A stretch of 64,000 nucleotides of DNA, taken from the NCBI RefSeq assembly GCF_018613715.1, contig NZ_JAGGPT010000006.1, positions 988,748 through 1,052,747 of the forward strand, read 5' to 3'. This stretch comes from Chryseobacterium sp. ISL-6. GTDB taxonomy: Bacteria > Bacteroidota > Bacteroidia > Flavobacteriales > Weeksellaceae. Position 1 is the first letter of the stretch, and each line of letters starts with the position of its first letter. Of this stretch, positions 63,884-64,000 are shown in pieces. The position numbers and the translations under genes are program-made. The notes under the pieces are model-generated. The model was not told the origin of the DNA and made no database searches. It saw only the letters and a list, made by a program, of their open reading frames with translations.

Positions 63884-63914
63884 TTTTGATAATTGATAAA
63901 AGTTTGTATCTTTG
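63884..63914 (+). promoter_or_regulatory. second strong promoter (P2) at the right edge
   Basis: TTTTG (63884-63888), 18 bases, TATCTTTG (63907-63914): exact consensus. It is followed by GCAGTCCC and a GCGCAG-containing leader like that behind P1, then an A-tract/T-tract (AAAAAAAACTTTAAATTTTC) at the window end, typical of upstream elements of rRNA promoters. Confidence 0.65.
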
Positions 63915-64000
63915 CAGTCCCAATTAAGGGAGCGCAGGAGAGTATGAGATTGAATAAGATATGGAGGTTAAGGTTACTAAAAAAAACTTTAAATTTTCTT

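Noticed and set aside
1..64000. CRISPR arrays, insertion sequences or transposase genes
   Set aside because: No regular direct-repeat/spacer pattern and no transposase motif were seen on either strand.

Overview
This window is low-GC (AT-rich) chromosomal DNA from a Bacteroidetes bacterium, most likely of the Flavobacteriia and close to Chryseobacterium. The evidence is: promoters of the Bacteroidetes TTTG / TAnnTTTG type, almost no Shine-Dalgarno sequences, several type IX secretion (T9SS) C-terminal sorting domains, a SprA translocon gene, and Chryseobacterium-style palindromic intergenic repeats. No prophage, insertion sequence or CRISPR array is visible.

Layout. 1-2700: the 5' two-thirds of clpB (minus strand, cut by the window edge) and a TetR-type regulator. 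2959-17420: a phenylacetate catabolic region, paaK-E-A-B-C-D-G-H-(unknown)-I-J-Y, followed by an esterase, an interrupted small membrane gene, an aspartyl-protease-like protein and paaZ. A 14-bp palindrome at the paaK promoter resembles a PaaR operator. No paaF lies inside the cluster; an enoyl-CoA hydratase homologue at 21321 is a candidate. 17485-21005: a SUKH protein, a DUF4241 protein, a SMUG2-like uracil-DNA glycosylase, a T9SS cargo protein and a tail-collar-like protein. 22158-26800: a membrane protein and small winged-helix regulator, then a five-gene unit (metallophosphoesterase, small membrane protein, Coq4-like protein, DUF4173-like protein, lipoprotein); both units start behind the same palindrome. 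26849-36166: lipoproteins, a T9SS subtilase, dtd, a degenerate Rieske-like lipoprotein, greA, HIT, clpX, a T9SS protein with a PID-CTERM-like small protein, a TlpA-like thioredoxin and a tRNA with anticodon CAT.

36338-42045 (minus strand) is the most interesting region: a compact secretion locus for cysteine-containing double-glycine-leader peptides. In transcription order it holds a C39-like/VKOR/thioredoxin fusion, a 56-aa precursor peptide, a hairpin terminator/attenuator, a C39-peptidase ABC transporter, a second 68-aa precursor, a second attenuator and an HlyD-type adaptor. Both precursors show the leader spacing expected for C39 cleavage and share a C-x2-Y-C-P motif. The parts suggest synthesis, leader removal, export and disulfide formation of small secreted peptides (bacteriocin-like or signalling).

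42338-64000: a CocE/NonD hydrolase, a possible small RNA, a DUF3810 metallopeptidase-like protein, an enlarged sugar MFS transporter, PlsC, GtrA, a BadF-type kinase, malic enzyme, a LamB-like porin, ruvA, sprA, gcvH, a VanZ-like protein, then tandem strong promoters at the right edge that look like the leader of an rRNA operon lying just outside the window.
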